From NCBI RefSeq assembly GCF_014174155.1, contig NZ_JABEQM010000002.1, positions 186,001 through 250,000 of the forward strand: 64,000 nucleotides of DNA, read 5' to 3'. The stretch's first letter is position 1, and the number at the start of each line of letters is the position of its first letter. This document shows positions 38,647-48,305 of this stretch, one piece after another. The notes below the pieces were generated by a model. The model was not told the DNA's origin, made no database searches, and saw only the letters and a list, made by a program, of their open reading frames with translations. The position numbers and the translations under genes were made by a program. Origin of the DNA: Gluconacetobacter tumulisoli (GTDB lineage: Bacteria; Pseudomonadota; Alphaproteobacteria; Acetobacterales; Acetobacteraceae).

Positions 38647-40236
38647 TCAGTACCCCATCGCCATGCCGTCCTTGCGATGGTCGGATGCCCCCCACAGCGT
38701 TCCGGTGGCCCAGTCCACGCGCACGGCCTGCCCGCCCCCCAGCGGAATCGACGCGGGCACCAGCGTATGGCCCAGCGCGCGCAGCCCGTCGCGCGTCGCG
38801 GCCGGGAACGGGCGCTCGATTTCGACCACGTCCCGGCCCGGCAGCGGAAACAGGCGCGGCAGATCCAGTGCCGACTGGATGTCCAGCCCGTGATCGAGGA
38901 CCGCGGACAGGAAATAGGCATGGCCCATCGCCTGGTAGTGCCCCCCCATGACGCCGAACGACAGTTCGATCCTGCCGTCCTTCATCAGCATCGCCGGAAT
39001 GATCGTATGCATTGGCCGCTTCGCGGGTCCGATGCAGTTGGGATGGCCCGGCTCGACCACGAAGCTCTGGCCGCGATTGTGGAACAGCACGCCGGAACGC
39101 GGCGCGGTCATGCCGCTGCCGAAGGCGTGGAAGATCGAATTGATGAAACTGACGGCGTTGCGATCCTTGTCGACCACGGTGATATAGACCGTGTCCTTGT
39201 GTTCCGGCTGCTGCACCGGCGGGGCCGGCATGGCCCGGGCCGGATCGATCGACGCACGCAGGCGTCCCGCCAGCTGTTCCGACAGCATCCAGTCGACCGG
39301 CACCTCCGACAGGGCGGGATCGGCCACGACCGCGTCGCGCACCCCATAGCCCAGCCGCGTGGCCTCGGTCAGCAGGTGCAGCCGTTCGACCGACAGCACG
39401 TCCTCCCCCACCGGCAGGCCCTCCAGGATGTTGAGGATGATCTGCGCGATGATGCCCTGCCCGTTGGGCGGACATTCGAACAGGTCGTGGCCGCGATAAC
39501 GGCTCTGCACCGGCGTGACGTACTCGCCGGCCGCCGTCGCGAAATCCTCCATCGTATGCAGCCCGCCCCCGGCCCGCAGCGTCCGGACCATGTCCTCGGC
39601 GACCGCGCCGCGATAGAAATGCGCGGGCCCATGGCGGCCTATTCCCTCCAGCGTGTCGGCCAGTTCGGTCTGGACATGGACGTCGCCCGCCCCCGGCGGC
39701 ACGTCGCCGGGCAGGAAGATGCGTCGGCTGGCGGGATCCGCCATCAGCAGGTCGCGCTGCCGCGCCCAGTCGAACGCCATGCGCGGCGCCACCGCATACC
39801 CCTCGCGGGCATAGGTTACCGCCGGCCGCAGCACCTGCTCCAGCGACAGGCGCCCATGGTCGGCCAGCAGCCGGGCCCAGGCCTCGACGGCGCCGGGCAC
39901 GGTGACGGCATGCGGCGATTGCCGGGGAATCTCCGCAAATCCCCGCTCGCGATACCATTCGACGCTGGCCGCCGCCGGCGTCCGTCCCGATCCGTTATAG
40001 GCGATGGGCGTGCCATGGCCGCCCGGGCAATACAGCGCAAAGCAATCGCCACCGATCCCGGTCGAGCCCGGCTCGACCGCGCTGTGAATCGCGCATGCCG
40101 CGATCGCCGCGTCCATGGCGTTCCCCCCCTGGCGGAGGATGTCGATCGCCCCCAGTGTCGCCAGCGGATGGGACGTCGCGGCCATGCCGTGGCGCGCCAC
40201 GACCATGGAACGACCGGGTATCTGGAAATCCCTCAT
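38647..40236 (-). CDS. Gamma-glutamyltransferase family protein
   Basis: A 529-residue GGT/acylase-family protein: ATSHPLATLGAIDILRQGGNAMDAAIAACA and SGIGGDCFALY-like GSTGIGGDCFALYC at the front, PPNGQGIIAQIILNIL, then the autocleavage site where the nucleophile Thr begins TVYITVVDKDRNAVSFINSIF, and FGVMGGHYQAMGHAYFL. It is made as a proenzyme cut into two chains. No signal peptide is visible in any of the possible starts (40299, 40269, 40236), so it appears cytoplasmic. It may cleave gamma-glutamyl compounds or cephalosporin-like amides; AlP-like oxamate hydrolase activity is another option. Confidence 0.85.
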   Translation of the reverse strand: MRDFQIPGRSMVVARHGMAATSHPLATLGAIDILRQGGNAMDAAIAACAIHSAVEPGSTGIGGDCFALYCPGGHGTPIAYNGSGRTPAAASVEWYRERGFAEIPRQSPHAVTVPGAVEAWARLLADHGRLSLEQVLRPAVTYAREGYAVAPRMAFDWARQRDLLMADPASRRIFLPGDVPPGAGDVHVQTELADTLEGIGRHGPAHFYRGAVAEDMVRTLRAGGGLHTMEDFATAAGEYVTPVQSRYRGHDLFECPPNGQGIIAQIILNILEGLPVGEDVLSVERLHLLTEATRLGYGVRDAVVADPALSEVPVDWMLSEQLAGRLRASIDPARAMPAPPVQQPEHKDTVYITVVDKDRNAVSFINSIFHAFGSGMTAPRSGVLFHNRGQSFVVEPGHPNCIGPAKRPMHTIIPAMLMKDGRIELSFGVMGGHYQAMGHAYFLSAVLDHGLDIQSALDLPRLFPLPGRDVVEIERPFPAATRDGLRALGHTLVPASIPLGGGQAVRVDWATGTLWGASDHRKDGMAMGY

Positions 40237-40356
40237 GACAGTCTGCGTACTCCATTGTCGCCGGTCCATGCACCGCCGCGGCCGAAAGGGGCGGGCCACG
40301 TCCCTGCCCCGGCGATCGCGCGTGTTCGGATCAACCTGGCCGTTCCCGTTCGACGA

Positions 40357-42690
40357 TCAGTAATTGATCGAAAACCGTCCGCCTACGAAGCGCGGGGGAC
40401 CGGGAATCCAGAAATAGTTCGTTGAATAATTACCGCTGGTCGATGCGTACTGGCGGTTCAATACGTTGGACGAATAGACCGTAACCGACCACCGGTCATT
40501 GGCGGGACGGAACGTCGTATGCAGGCCCAGCAGGAAATAGGACGGCAGGACATAGACGCCGCTGCCGGCAGGCAGCATGTTCTGCGCCCCGCGATACATC
40601 CAGTCCACCCCGGCCTCCAGGTCGTAATGGCCAAAAACCGTGTAGCGATAGTCCGCCTCGCCATTCAGGGTCAGCTTGGGGATGCCCATGTCCATGTGCG
40701 AGAAGTCGCTGTAGAAATTCGACCATGCGCCGGTCGCCAGGTGGTGCGCATTGACCAGCGTGCGGTTGACGGACTGGAAATCGTCGTACGTACCGCGCTC
40801 CCAGCCGAAATTCTGCGTGATATAGACATGCCGCAGCGGATGAATGTCGGCCGAGAACTCGATCCCCCAGATATTCGATTTCGGCACGTTCACATACTGG
40901 CTGATGGGGCCTGAGATCGGCGAGACATACGTCCCCACGATCTGCTGGTCGTGGTAGTCATAATAGAACATCGCGCCGTTCAGGCGGAACCGGTTGGGGA
41001 TGATGTCGCTCTTGAACCCGATCTCCTGCGCCAGAACCGTCTCGGGCTTGAAGGGCTTGAGCTGTGCGGGATCCAGCGTGAGGTTCGCGGTGAAGCCGCC
41101 CGGCCGGAACCCTTTCGAGATCTTGTAATAGAACATCAGGTTCGACAGCGGCTGCCACTGCACGCCCAGGTTTCCCGTGAACTGGTTGGACTGGGTGCCG
41201 GAATCGGGAAAATTCAGGTCGAACTTGCCCAGCCGAAGCGTCTCCATCCCCAGGATCCGCCGATCGTCGGCTTCATGCTCGATCCCGCCCAGCAGCGTGA
41301 CATTGCGCGGCAGCTTGTAGGACAGGTTGGCAAACTGGGAAAATGCCTGCTGGTTCTCGCGATAGTGCGAAAACTGATAGGTCTGGATGATCGAATAATC
41401 CGTGGCGTCCTGGTTGAAGTTCTGCAGCACCCGCATGCGGTCGTAATACATGCCGACCACCCACTGCAGCGGCGACGATTTTTGCGATTCCAGCCGCAGC
41501 TCCTGCGAAAACACGTTGGAAACGATGTTGCGATAGACATCGCCCGTGGCCAGCGCGGTCGCATCCTCGTCGGTATATTCGCCCTCGCGCTGGGTCTCGT
41601 ACGCGCTGATCGATTTCAGCGTCGCGAAGCCCAGATCACGCGTGAATTTCACGTCCGCCCCCCAGAACGTGTCATGCTCGCTGGGCTTGAGGTCGCCGGG
41701 CCGGCCCACCATGCGCATGAAGGCGGGATCGCGGCCCCACTCGGCCTGCCGGTACCCCAGCGTGGGAATGGGCTGGTTGGCCACGAACCCCAGGACGGGA
41801 CGCCCCGTCACCACTTCGGAATCGTCCTGCGTCCAATGCGCGCTCAGCATCAGGCTGGTGCGGGAATCGGGTGTCCACAGCAGCTTCGCACGCAACGCCC
41901 CTTCGTTGGCGTCGCCCAGCGTGGCACCGGTGCGCGGATCGTACTGCCAGCCCCCGCCATGCAGCGTCTGGCCGGCAATGCGAAAGGACAACGTGTCGGA
42001 AATCGGCCCCGACGCGAACAGCGTGGTGCGGCTCCGCGCGTAGCTCGCGATGTCCTGCATCACGCCGGCATGCCAGCTGCGCGTGGGGTCGGCCGTGTGC
42101 AGATGGATCTCACCGCCGGTATCGGCGATGCCGTGCGTGGTTCCCACGGGGCCGGGGGTCACGTCCACCCCCGCCATGTCGAACATCATGCCGTCCGTCA
42201 TGGTCGCGAGCGGGAACGCCACGTCATCCACATAGGTCATGACGGAGGAAATATTGTTCTGTGTAAAATCGTTGAAACCCACCCCGCGGATATAGAAATT
42301 GTTGGTCGCCGTCCCGTTGACGGCCTGGATGGTCACGTTCGGCGCGACCTTTGCCAGGTCGTTGATGGTGAAGATATTCCGGTTGATCAGGGTCTGCGCG
42401 GTGATATGCGTCGTCGCATCGGGCACATGCTGGGCGGCGGCATGGGCGAAGGCAACGCGCTCGGCCCGCACATCGATCGATTCGTCCGTGACGGGCGCCC
42501 TTGCCGGCCGCGACGCGGCGCCGGGCCGCGGGCGCGCCGGCTTCTTGGCATGCGACACGCTCTGCACTGCCGGACCGGCCGCATGAACGCGCGCCACGGG
42601 GGACAGAACGGTGAACATGCCAAGCACGGACAGGCACGTACGCCAGCCCGTCGCCGGGCGCCGGCAGTCATTCACTGATTGCGGATTCAT
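40357..42690 (-). CDS. TonB-dependent receptor
   Basis: A 777-residue outer-membrane receptor. The signal peptide covers about residues 1-37; a basic Pro-rich linker is followed by a plug domain (ITAQTLINRNIFTINDLAKVAPNVTIQAVNG, FYIRGVGFNDFTQNN) and a 22-strand barrel ending FVGGRFSINY. A TonB-box-like ESIDVRAER lies before the plug. The plug resembles receptors of the non-siderophore group. Ligand unknown; neighbouring GGT and MFS genes on the same strand suggest a gamma-glutamyl or peptide-like nutrient. Start 42690 gives the best signal peptide. Confidence 0.9.
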   Translation of the reverse strand: MNPQSVNDCRRPATGWRTCLSVLGMFTVLSPVARVHAAGPAVQSVSHAKKPARPRPGAASRPARAPVTDESIDVRAERVAFAHAAAQHVPDATTHITAQTLINRNIFTINDLAKVAPNVTIQAVNGTATNNFYIRGVGFNDFTQNNISSVMTYVDDVAFPLATMTDGMMFDMAGVDVTPGPVGTTHGIADTGGEIHLHTADPTRSWHAGVMQDIASYARSRTTLFASGPISDTLSFRIAGQTLHGGGWQYDPRTGATLGDANEGALRAKLLWTPDSRTSLMLSAHWTQDDSEVVTGRPVLGFVANQPIPTLGYRQAEWGRDPAFMRMVGRPGDLKPSEHDTFWGADVKFTRDLGFATLKSISAYETQREGEYTDEDATALATGDVYRNIVSNVFSQELRLESQKSSPLQWVVGMYYDRMRVLQNFNQDATDYSIIQTYQFSHYRENQQAFSQFANLSYKLPRNVTLLGGIEHEADDRRILGMETLRLGKFDLNFPDSGTQSNQFTGNLGVQWQPLSNLMFYYKISKGFRPGGFTANLTLDPAQLKPFKPETVLAQEIGFKSDIIPNRFRLNGAMFYYDYHDQQIVGTYVSPISGPISQYVNVPKSNIWGIEFSADIHPLRHVYITQNFGWERGTYDDFQSVNRTLVNAHHLATGAWSNFYSDFSHMDMGIPKLTLNGEADYRYTVFGHYDLEAGVDWMYRGAQNMLPAGSGVYVLPSYFLLGLHTTFRPANDRWSVTVYSSNVLNRQYASTSGNYSTNYFWIPGPPRFVGGRFSINY

Positions 42691-43001
42691 CAAGTCATCA
42701 TCCCGGTGTTTGGTTGCAACAGCAGAATAAGGAAGGCGAATCAGGCACGACCGCAAAAACAAACCATGATGCGTGGGAATATATTATTAAAACAACCCCA
42801 TAGTAACGGAGTTATTTATTTTCTATATTTATTAAATTCACGAAAATATTCAGGAAACGGTCATGCTGTAACGTTATTTATTTTTATATACCATCACCGG
42901 AACGCTTCCGAAAGGAACTTTCTATATCCTGGGGAAAACCAAAAGTTCCGCCTCCCCCCAGGGGCGAAACATCCCGGTTTCCTCCGGGCCGCACGGCCCC
43001 A
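42691..43001 (-). other. AT-rich upstream region of the TonB receptor
   Basis: This 311-nt gap between the LysR stop and the receptor is strongly AT-rich between 42770 and 42890, unlike its surroundings. No ORF is credible. It most likely holds the leftward promoter of the receptor-GGT-MFS genes; no single promoter can be picked with confidence. Confidence 0.4.
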
Positions 43002-43952
43002 TTACCGGCCGGGCGATATCTCCGCCCGCATGACGGGCTGGAAGGTGGACGCACTGTCCAGAAGCCACGCGCAGAAGCGCGTCAGCATGCCGTTATGCCA
43101 GTTCGCATGCGGGGCCACGATCGCATAGGTACCCCGCCGCGCCTCGTGCCAGGGCATGCCAGGAACGCCGATCCGCTCGATCGTGCCGTTCAGCAGGTCC
43201 TGGTCACCCAGATAGCTGTCGATGATGGCGACCCCCTGGCTGTCCTTGGCGGCCGCCAGCGCCAGCGAGATATGCCACATCCGCGCGAACGGGCGGATGG
43301 CGGCCACCGGCACCGACTGGGCCTGGAACCACGCCATCCATCCCCTGTCGAAATCGGTGGTGATCAAGCGCTCGTCCAGCAGGTCGCGGGGGCCGCGGAT
43401 CCGGCTGTTGATGTCGCGCGCCAGGCTGGGGCTCGCCACCGGAAAGATCGGCGGCCGGCAGATCTCCACCGCGCGCAGCGTGGGCGGCAGGACGTCCAGA
43501 TCCTCGGGCCCCAGATAACGGATGTCCGCATGGAAATCGTCCTGCTCGAAATTCGATGGCGTCCGGTCGGGCCGGATCTGCAGTTCGATCTCGCGATAGG
43601 AATGGCGAAACGCATCCAGCCGGTAGACCAGCCAGTTGCAGGCAAAGCCGGGAACGCACCGGATCCGCAGCCCGCCGTCGGTGGTGACGCGCGCGTCCTC
43701 GGACGCACGCGCGATTTCCAGCAACGAACCGGCGATCCGCGCATGGTAGGATTGGCCGCGCGGCGTCAGCTCACCCGCGTCGCGGTTGATCAGGCCCACG
43801 CCCATCCATTCCTCCAGCCCCCGCAGATGCCTGCGGATGATGACCGGGCTGACACCCAGCAGCTGGGCCGCGCCACGCACGCTTCCGGTTCTGCCGAATG
43901 CCTCGAACGCCTTGAGCATGCCAAATGGAGGAATTGAAAGACGATTCACCAT
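43002..43952 (-). CDS. LysR family regulator (GcvA-like)
   Basis: The 316-residue protein has the GcvA/AmpR-type HTH (IPPFGMLKAFEAFGRTGSVRGAAQLLGVSPVIIRRHLRGLEEWMGVGL) and a LysR effector domain with VTTDGGLRIRCVPGFACNWLV. The ATG at 43952 is preferred because the HTH then starts at the usual position; upstream in-frame ATG at 44018 adds 22 residues. It precedes the TonB receptor on the same strand and probably regulates the receptor-GGT-MFS set. Confidence 0.87.
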   Translation of the reverse strand: MVNRLSIPPFGMLKAFEAFGRTGSVRGAAQLLGVSPVIIRRHLRGLEEWMGVGLINRDAGELTPRGQSYHARIAGSLLEIARASEDARVTTDGGLRIRCVPGFACNWLVYRLDAFRHSYREIELQIRPDRTPSNFEQDDFHADIRYLGPEDLDVLPPTLRAVEICRPPIFPVASPSLARDINSRIRGPRDLLDERLITTDFDRGWMAWFQAQSVPVAAIRPFARMWHISLALAAAKDSQGVAIIDSYLGDQDLLNGTIERIGVPGMPWHEARRGTYAIVAPHANWHNGMLTRFCAWLLDSASTFQPVMRAEISPGR

Positions 43953-44195
43953 TACGTCGTCCCTTGCATCGTCCTGCGCGCCGGTGGGAAAATCCCTTTC
44001 ATTCTGGTGCGACAACAACTATAGGATTGCCGCGCTTTCGCTGTAAACCCGCCCTCCCGGAACCCGGCGCGCCCGGCCTGCCGGTCCGATGCAGCCGGCT
44101 TCCGGCGTTCCGATCGCGGGCTGCAGGGGCCCCGCTTTCGACGGGGGCAGGGGTCACCGCCCTCGCTTCCCCCGGTTCAAGGACGCCTGCCCCCG

Positions 44196-44432
44196 ATGCT
44201 CTATTTCATCAGCCTGTTCTGCTCTCCCCTCGCGCTGCTGCTGGCGGGGCGTCCGTTCCAGGCGGTGCTGAACGGACTGGTCTGGTTCGCCTCGCTGTTC
44301 GGCCTGGTCTTCATGCTGCTGCCGGGGCTGCTGCTGTGGGGAATCGGCGTCGCCCACGCCTTCGCCGTCATCAACGCCCGCGCGGCCGACCGCCGCGCCG
44401 AGCGACTGGCCCGCGCCCTGCACGACCGCTGA
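44196..44432 (+). CDS. Small two-helix membrane protein (78 aa)
   Basis: The protein has two hydrophobic segments, FISLFCSPLALLLAG and LVWFASLFGLVFMLLPGLLLWGIGVAHAFAVI, and ends in a charged helix RAADRRAERLARALHDR. Size and topology recall YqaE/Pmp3-type proteolipids, but the Pmp3 core pattern is not clearly present. Third-position bias supports coding. No functional context; the genes around it are unrelated. Confidence 0.65.
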   Translation: MLYFISLFCSPLALLLAGRPFQAVLNGLVWFASLFGLVFMLLPGLLLWGIGVAHAFAVINARAADRRAERLARALHDR

Positions 44433-44674
44433 AACTCCGTCCGGGCCTCCGCGCCGGCGGCGACCCGACGTGCGTTTCCCCCGCCAGGCGGATGTCCCGG
44501 CGGGCTCTGACCGCCGCGGGACACCTCGCCGGATCACGAGTGCTCGCCGTCGCACAGGCGTGATCGCCGTTTCCCCCGCCACCGTGCCACCCTGACGTCG
44601 CCACATTCCACCGGCCGGGCCGGATGGCGGCCAGGCGGGACGGCAAGGGCATCGGACGAGCAGGGACACAGGCG

Positions 44675-45055
44675 ATGATCGACCATGTCTCGATCGCGGT
44701 GACGCATATTCCACGCGCCCGCGCCTTCTACGACCGGGTGCTGGCGCCGCTGGGCCTGGCCTGCACCGCGGGGGACGAGACATCCTGTGCCGGATACGGG
44801 CCGGAAGGCGACGCGCCATTCTTCTGGCTGGCCCTGCAGGACGGCCCGGTCAGCCGCACCCATGTCGCCTTCACCGCCGCCACCCAGGCCGAGGTGCAGG
44901 ATTTCCACCTGGCCGCGCTGGCGTCCGGCGCGCGCGACCACGGACCACCGGGCCTGCGCCCGGCCTACGGGCCGGATTACTACGCCGCCTTCGTCCTGGA
45001 CCCGGACGGCCATAACATCGAGGCCGTCTGTCGCACCCCCAGCGATCTCTCCTGA
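44675..45055 (+). CDS. VOC (glyoxalase/bleomycin resistance) family protein
   Basis: A 126-residue single-domain VOC protein: MIDHVSIAVTHIPRARAFYDRVLAPLGL is the first beta-alpha-beta-beta-beta unit, and HVAFTAATQAEVQDFHLAALASG with YAAFVLDPDGHNIEAVC the second. Metal ligands are likely His4, Glu/His in the second half and Glu of NIEAV. Substrate unknown; some relatives are glyoxalase-like or bind antibiotics. Start 44675 by family similarity. Confidence 0.88.
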   Translation: MIDHVSIAVTHIPRARAFYDRVLAPLGLACTAGDETSCAGYGPEGDAPFFWLALQDGPVSRTHVAFTAATQAEVQDFHLAALASGARDHGPPGLRPAYGPDYYAAFVLDPDGHNIEAVCRTPSDLS

Positions 45056-45346
45056 GCGTGGACCCGAACACGCGCGCTGGCGGCGATCCGACGCGCGTCT
45101 TCCATGCCCCGAGTTCCATGCCCCGAGGCGCGAAAACGCACGTCGGGCCCGACCCATGGGGCCGCTCCCGCTCGCCAGCCTGCATCAAGCCCTGAACGAT
45201 AGGCGCTGAACGCGCGGCTGGGGCATCGCCCGGCGGAACGTCTCCTGCCGGCGGTCCGGCGCACCACAACCGGGCCTGCCCGGCACCGCCAGGCCCCCGG
45301 CTCCAACCGATTTTTCAGGGCGCGCCCGGCCCCTCCCGCCGAAGCC

Positions 45347-45535
45347 TCAGCGTCGGTGGACGCGGCGCAGGCGCGCGCGATGGGCGGCGTGGATCTGGGC
45401 GGGGGTCCGGGCGGCGGGATCGCGACGTTCGGCCTCGTTGGCCGGCGCGGGGGGCGCCGGCTCGTTCGGGGCGTAGACGACGGCCCGGGGCGGCGCGTCG
45501 GACGCGCCTTCCCTCTTGGTGATATGTGCCGGCAT
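45347..45535 (-). CDS. Small hypothetical protein (62 aa)
   Basis: MPAHITKREGASDAPPRAVVYAPN opens a charged, Pro/Ala-rich 62-residue protein ending in RARLRRVHRR. A CGGAG ribosome site sits 6-10 nt before the ATG at 45535. No known domain. The surrounding 45056-45797 gap holds nothing else convincing; a T-rich hairpin-like patch near 45630 resembles the repeat at 4541. Confidence 0.4.
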   Translation of the reverse strand: MPAHITKREGASDAPPRAVVYAPNEPAPPAPANEAERRDPAARTPAQIHAAHRARLRRVHRR

Positions 45536-45797
45536 CGACTGTCTCCGGTTCCGGATCGTCCGGCATCCACGCTCCGTGCGTGCGGCTCGACCCGTGTCAC
45601 ATTGTAACGCACCGATCGGCCCGGCGGTAAGAAGCTTTTTTGTCAGGCACGCCATACCCGCACATCATGCCGGGGCCGAACCGGTTCCCCGGGGCCACGC
45701 CCCCCGGGACCGGAACCGCGTGGCCGCCCCCACGTTTCCATCGGACGGAACCGCCCTATCGGCCGTCCGGCACGCCTCGAGCCACGAGGACAACGCC

Positions 45798-46367
45798 ATG
45801 ATCGTTCCCCTGCAGATCACCTTCAAGGGCCTGGAGCCCTCCCCCGCGCTCGAGGCCCGCATCCGCGCCCGGGCGACGCGCCTCGACCGGTTCGAGGACG
45901 ACATCGTGGGATGCCACGTCACGATCGCCGCCCCCCACCGCCATCATCACCAGGGCTACCTGTACACGGCCTGCATCGAAATCTCCGCCCCGGGCGGCCG
46001 GATCGTGGTCTCGCACGACAATCCGCGCGACCCCGCCCATGCGGACCCGTACGTCACGGTGCGCGACGCCTTCGACGCCGCCATCCGCCAGCTGGAAGAC
46101 CATGTCCGCACCCGGGGCGACCGCGCGGCGCCCCACCCGTCCCCCCTGCCCCACGGCCAGGTCACCCGGCTGGACGAGGCCGCCGGCAGCGGCGTCATCG
46201 CGACCGATGACGGGCAGGACGTGACCTTCGACCGCAACAGCGTCGTCGGCCACGCCTTCGACCGCCTGCGGGTCGGCAGCAAGGTCCGCCTGGCCGCCGC
46301 CGGGGATTCCGACGGGCTGCGCGCCAGCACGGTCTACCTGCTGGACACGCCCTATTCCGCCGCCTGA
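45798..46367 (+). CDS. HPF/RaiA-like ribosome-associated protein fused to a cold-shock-like domain
   Basis: A 189-residue fusion. Residues 1-105 form the S30AE/HPF fold (PLQITFKGLEPSPALEARIRARATRLDRFEDDIVGCHVTIAAPHRH, YVTVRDAFDAAIRQLEDHVR). Residues 118-185 look like a cold-shock/OB domain: HGQVTRLDEAAGSGVIATDDGQDVTFDRNSV and VGSKVRLAAAG. HPF proteins bind the decoding region of the 30S subunit during dormancy; the second domain could add RNA binding. GAGGA precedes the ATG by 7 nt. Neighbour sthA suggests a stationary-phase or energy-stress setting, which is only inference. Confidence 0.85.
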   Translation: MIVPLQITFKGLEPSPALEARIRARATRLDRFEDDIVGCHVTIAAPHRHHHQGYLYTACIEISAPGGRIVVSHDNPRDPAHADPYVTVRDAFDAAIRQLEDHVRTRGDRAAPHPSPLPHGQVTRLDEAAGSGVIATDDGQDVTFDRNSVVGHAFDRLRVGSKVRLAAAGDSDGLRASTVYLLDTPYSAA

Positions 46368-46487
46368 CGCCGGCCCGCGCCCGGACCGGTTTTTCCCCGT
46401 CCCCCTGCCGCCGCACGGGCCGTCCGCGCGTTGCCCTGAAGACCGCGCCGTCCCCACGGGGGCGGCCAGACCGGGCAGGACGGGCGC

Positions 46488-47933
46488 ATGACCGAATCCC
46501 ACGAATACGACCTCATCGTGATCGGCAGCGGCCCGTCGGGCCGGCGCGCCGCGATCCAGGCCGCCAAGTTCGGACGCACCGTCCTGGTGATCGACCGGGG
46601 CGCGCGCGTCGGCGGGGTCTCGGTCCATACCGGCACCATCCCGTCGAAAACCCTGCGCGAAACCGTGCTCAACCTGACCGGCTGGCGCGAACGCGGCTTC
46701 TACGGCATGGCCTACCGGGTCAAGACCGACATCAGCGCCGGCGACCTGCGCGCGCGCCTGGCCAAGACGCTGGAATACGAGGTCGACGTCCTGGAACATC
46801 AGTTCGCGCGCAACGGCGTGGCCGTGCAGCGCGGGCTGGCGCATTTCGTGGATCCCCATCGCCTCGACATCCTCACCCCCGCCGGGGACACCAGGACGGT
46901 CTCCGCCGACAAGATCGTCATCGCCGTGGGCACCCGGCCCTACCGGCCGCCGCACGTGCCCTTCGACGACAGGATCGTGCTCGACAGCGACGGCATCATC
47001 AGCCTCGACCGGCTGCCGCGTGCCCTGACGGTGGTGGGCGGCGGGGTCATCGGCATCGAATACGCCACGATCTTCAGCGCGCTGGACGTGCGGGTGACCA
47101 TCATCGATTCCAAGGACGGCATCCTGGAATTCGTCGATCGCGAACTGGTCGCCAATTTCATGCATCAACTGCGCGACCACGGGGTGAATTTCCGCCTCGG
47201 GGCCCGCCTGGAGGCCATCCGGATCGAATCCGGACAGCCGGTGGCGCTGCTGGAAGGCGGCCAGCGCGTGCGCGGGGACATGCTGCTCTATACCGCCGGC
47301 CGCGCGGGGGCGACGGACCAGCTCAACCTCGCCGCCTGCGGGCTGCACGCCGACCATCGCGGCCGGCTGAAGGCCGATCCGAAAACCTTCCAGACCGCCG
47401 TCCCCCATATCTACGCGACCGGCGACGTGATCGGCTTCCCCTCCCTGGCCTCGACCTCGCTGGAGCAGGGGCGCATCGCCGCGTGCCATGCCTTCCACCG
47501 GGACGTGCCGCCCGCGCCGGAATTCTTCCCCTACGGCATCTATTCCGTACCGGAAATCTCCACCGTGGGCATGAGCGAGGAAGACGCCCGCACCCGGGGC
47601 GTGCCCTATGAATGCGGCGTCGCCCGCTTCCGCGAGACCTCGCGCGGCAACATCATGGGGCTGCGCGGCGGCATGCTCAAGCTCGTGATCGCGCTGGAAA
47701 CGCGCCGGCTGCTCGGCGTGCATATCGTGGGCGAGGGCGCGACCGAACTGATTCACATCGGGCAGGCGGTGCTCAATCTCGGCGGCACGCTGGACTATTT
47801 CCTCGACGCCACCTTCAACTACCCGACCCTGGCCGAGGCCTACAAGGTCGCCGCCTTCGACGCCTGGAACCGCATCGCCCCCCGCGCCCCAGAACCGCCG
47901 CCGCCCCCGGATCCGCCCGAAATCACCCCGTGA
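46488..47933 (+). CDS. sthA: Soluble (Si-specific) NAD(P)+ transhydrogenase
   Basis: A 481-residue flavoprotein of the pyridine nucleotide-disulfide oxidoreductase fold: FAD site IVIGSGPSGRRAAIQAAKFG, then VHTGTIPSKTLRET, where the usual redox Cys pair is replaced as in SthA, NAD site VVGGGVIGIEYATIF, and YATGDVIGFPSLAS. It interconverts NADPH and NADH in the cytosol. The C-terminus ends in a Pro-rich tail. It runs convergent to the DUF2834 gene with an 10-nt gap. Confidence 0.92.
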   Translation: MTESHEYDLIVIGSGPSGRRAAIQAAKFGRTVLVIDRGARVGGVSVHTGTIPSKTLRETVLNLTGWRERGFYGMAYRVKTDISAGDLRARLAKTLEYEVDVLEHQFARNGVAVQRGLAHFVDPHRLDILTPAGDTRTVSADKIVIAVGTRPYRPPHVPFDDRIVLDSDGIISLDRLPRALTVVGGGVIGIEYATIFSALDVRVTIIDSKDGILEFVDRELVANFMHQLRDHGVNFRLGARLEAIRIESGQPVALLEGGQRVRGDMLLYTAGRAGATDQLNLAACGLHADHRGRLKADPKTFQTAVPHIYATGDVIGFPSLASTSLEQGRIAACHAFHRDVPPAPEFFPYGIYSVPEISTVGMSEEDARTRGVPYECGVARFRETSRGNIMGLRGGMLKLVIALETRRLLGVHIVGEGATELIHIGQAVLNLGGTLDYFLDATFNYPTLAEAYKVAAFDAWNRIAPRAPEPPPPPDPPEITP

Positions 47934-47943
47934 CCCCGGCCCT

Positions 47944-48288
47944 TCAGGAAACGCGCGACATTCCTTCCATCCTCACCTGCCGCAGATACAGCATCAGCGG
48001 CAGCCCGAACGACACCCCCACCAGCAGGGTCGCCGCATAGACCGGCCACACCCGCGCCAGCCGCCCGGCCCGGCGCTCCACCCCGGCGAAGCGGAACAGC
48101 ACGATCGCCGACACGACGACATCCGCCGCGCAGAACAGGCTGATCCGGTTCGCCGCCAGGTCGCGCAGGAACCGGCCGCCCCCCATCCCGCCGCCGGACC
48201 CATGGTCCAGCAGCCAGGGTACGAAGAACGCATAGGGCACGACCACGCCCAGCACGCACAGGCCCAGATACAGATGCCGCACCGGCAT
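47944..48288 (-). CDS. DUF2834 membrane protein
   Basis: A 114-residue protein with three hydrophobic helices (YLGLCVLGVVVPYAFFVPWLL, NRISLFCAADVVVSAIVLF, VYAATLLVGVSFGLPLMLYLR), matching DUF2834. A GGGAGG site precedes the ATG at 48288. It is 17 nt after the DUF1624 gene and belongs to the TetR-DUF1624-DUF2834 operon. Role unknown. Confidence 0.85.
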   Translation of the reverse strand: MPVRHLYLGLCVLGVVVPYAFFVPWLLDHGSGGGMGGGRFLRDLAANRISLFCAADVVVSAIVLFRFAGVERRAGRLARVWPVYAATLLVGVSFGLPLMLYLRQVRMEGMSRVS

Positions 48289-48305
48289 GCTTTCCTCCCG
48301 CGATT

